A DNA stretch of 35,784 nt, taken from Ophiothrix spiculata. Lineage: Eukaryota > Echinodermata > Ophiuroidea > Amphilepidida > Ophiotrichidae. The notes beneath the pieces are model-generated. The model did no database searches and was not told the origin of the DNA. It saw only the letters and a list, made by a program, of their open reading frames with translations. The translations under genes and the position numbers were made by a program. Below, piece after piece: positions 35,744-35,784 of this stretch. The DNA lies in NCBI GenBank assembly GCA_000969725.1, contig JXSR01S009205.1, one strand, 5' to 3'. The first letter of the stretch is position 1. Every line of letters begins with the position of its first letter.

Positions 35744-35784
35744 CCATTTTTTTAAATAAGTTATTTTTATAACTGAAGGTTTCA
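35744..35784 (-). CDS. pax1/9: Possible first exon of Pax1/9 (initiator codon only)
   Basis: On the minus strand the sequence reads AAAAAATGG|GTAAAT, with the ATG at 35747..35745, a G at 35744 and GT at 35743..35742. This is the only ATGG|GT found between the paired exon and the right edge. It would join in phase to give the expected Met-Glu-Gln start. The -3 A and +4 G suit translation start. A six-base match in about 2.5 kb is weak evidence, the donor is mediocre, and the true exon may lie beyond the window. The upstream limit is unknown and is simply the window edge. Confidence 0.2.

Noticed and set aside
1..35784. CRISPR arrays, bacterial operons, rRNA genes
   Set aside because: No regularly spaced repeats with unique spacers, no dense ORFs and no rRNA-like sequence; the window is animal nuclear DNA.

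Overview
The window looks like non-coding DNA from an invertebrate animal nuclear genome. It is AT-rich, has no bacterial-style gene packing, carries many short inverted-repeat elements and microsatellites, and holds one unmistakable spliced exon. That exon (32594..33223, minus strand) encodes a complete paired domain plus the octapeptide HSVTDILG and no homeodomain, which marks Pax1/9. The N-terminus fits the Pax1-type MEQ(T)FGEVNQLGG start. Pax1/9, an intron-rich AT-rich genome and heavy MITE content suit a non-vertebrate deuterostome. A hemichordate is my first guess, but echinoderm, lancelet or another invertebrate bilaterian cannot be excluded from sequence alone.

Layout. 1..6475: no recognisable gene; AT-rich DNA with a few higher-complexity islands, including one with a perfect DR1 nuclear-receptor site. 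6476..8166: a dense cluster of three different inverted-repeat elements and a probable LINE 3' tail with a GAATT microsatellite. 9291..9744: an older foldback pair around an 11-bp minisatellite. 9760..18830: non-coding, with an ATC microsatellite and islands of higher complexity, one with a perfect DR2 site. 18838..19260: a dispersed repeat followed by a tRNA-derived SINE. 21144..21764: a 621-bp transposon-like element with ~160-bp terminal inverted repeats. 26376..28205: two direct copies of a ~610-bp segment, separated by ~605 bp that contain a 159-bp near-perfect palindrome. 28009..28628: unrecognised minus-strand ORFs. 29272..29427 and 31066..31320: two further MITE-like elements. 30021..30420: two copies of a homeodomain/TGACAG motif block, one with a palindromic TCF/LEF site pair. 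32594..33223: Pax1/9 exon. 33224..35784: probable Pax1/9 intron 1, with a weak candidate for the short first exon at the right edge.

How it fits together. Pax1/9 is transcribed leftward, so most of the window is its intron 2 and/or 3' flank. In deuterostomes this flank belongs to the pharyngeal gene cluster (nkx2.1, nkx2.2, pax1/9, slc25A21, mipol1, foxA), where slc25A21 lies downstream of pax1/9 and its introns carry conserved enhancers. I could not find slc25A21 exons or the Pax1/9 C-terminal exons by eye. The regulatory islands listed here are therefore hypotheses to be tested by cross-species alignment.
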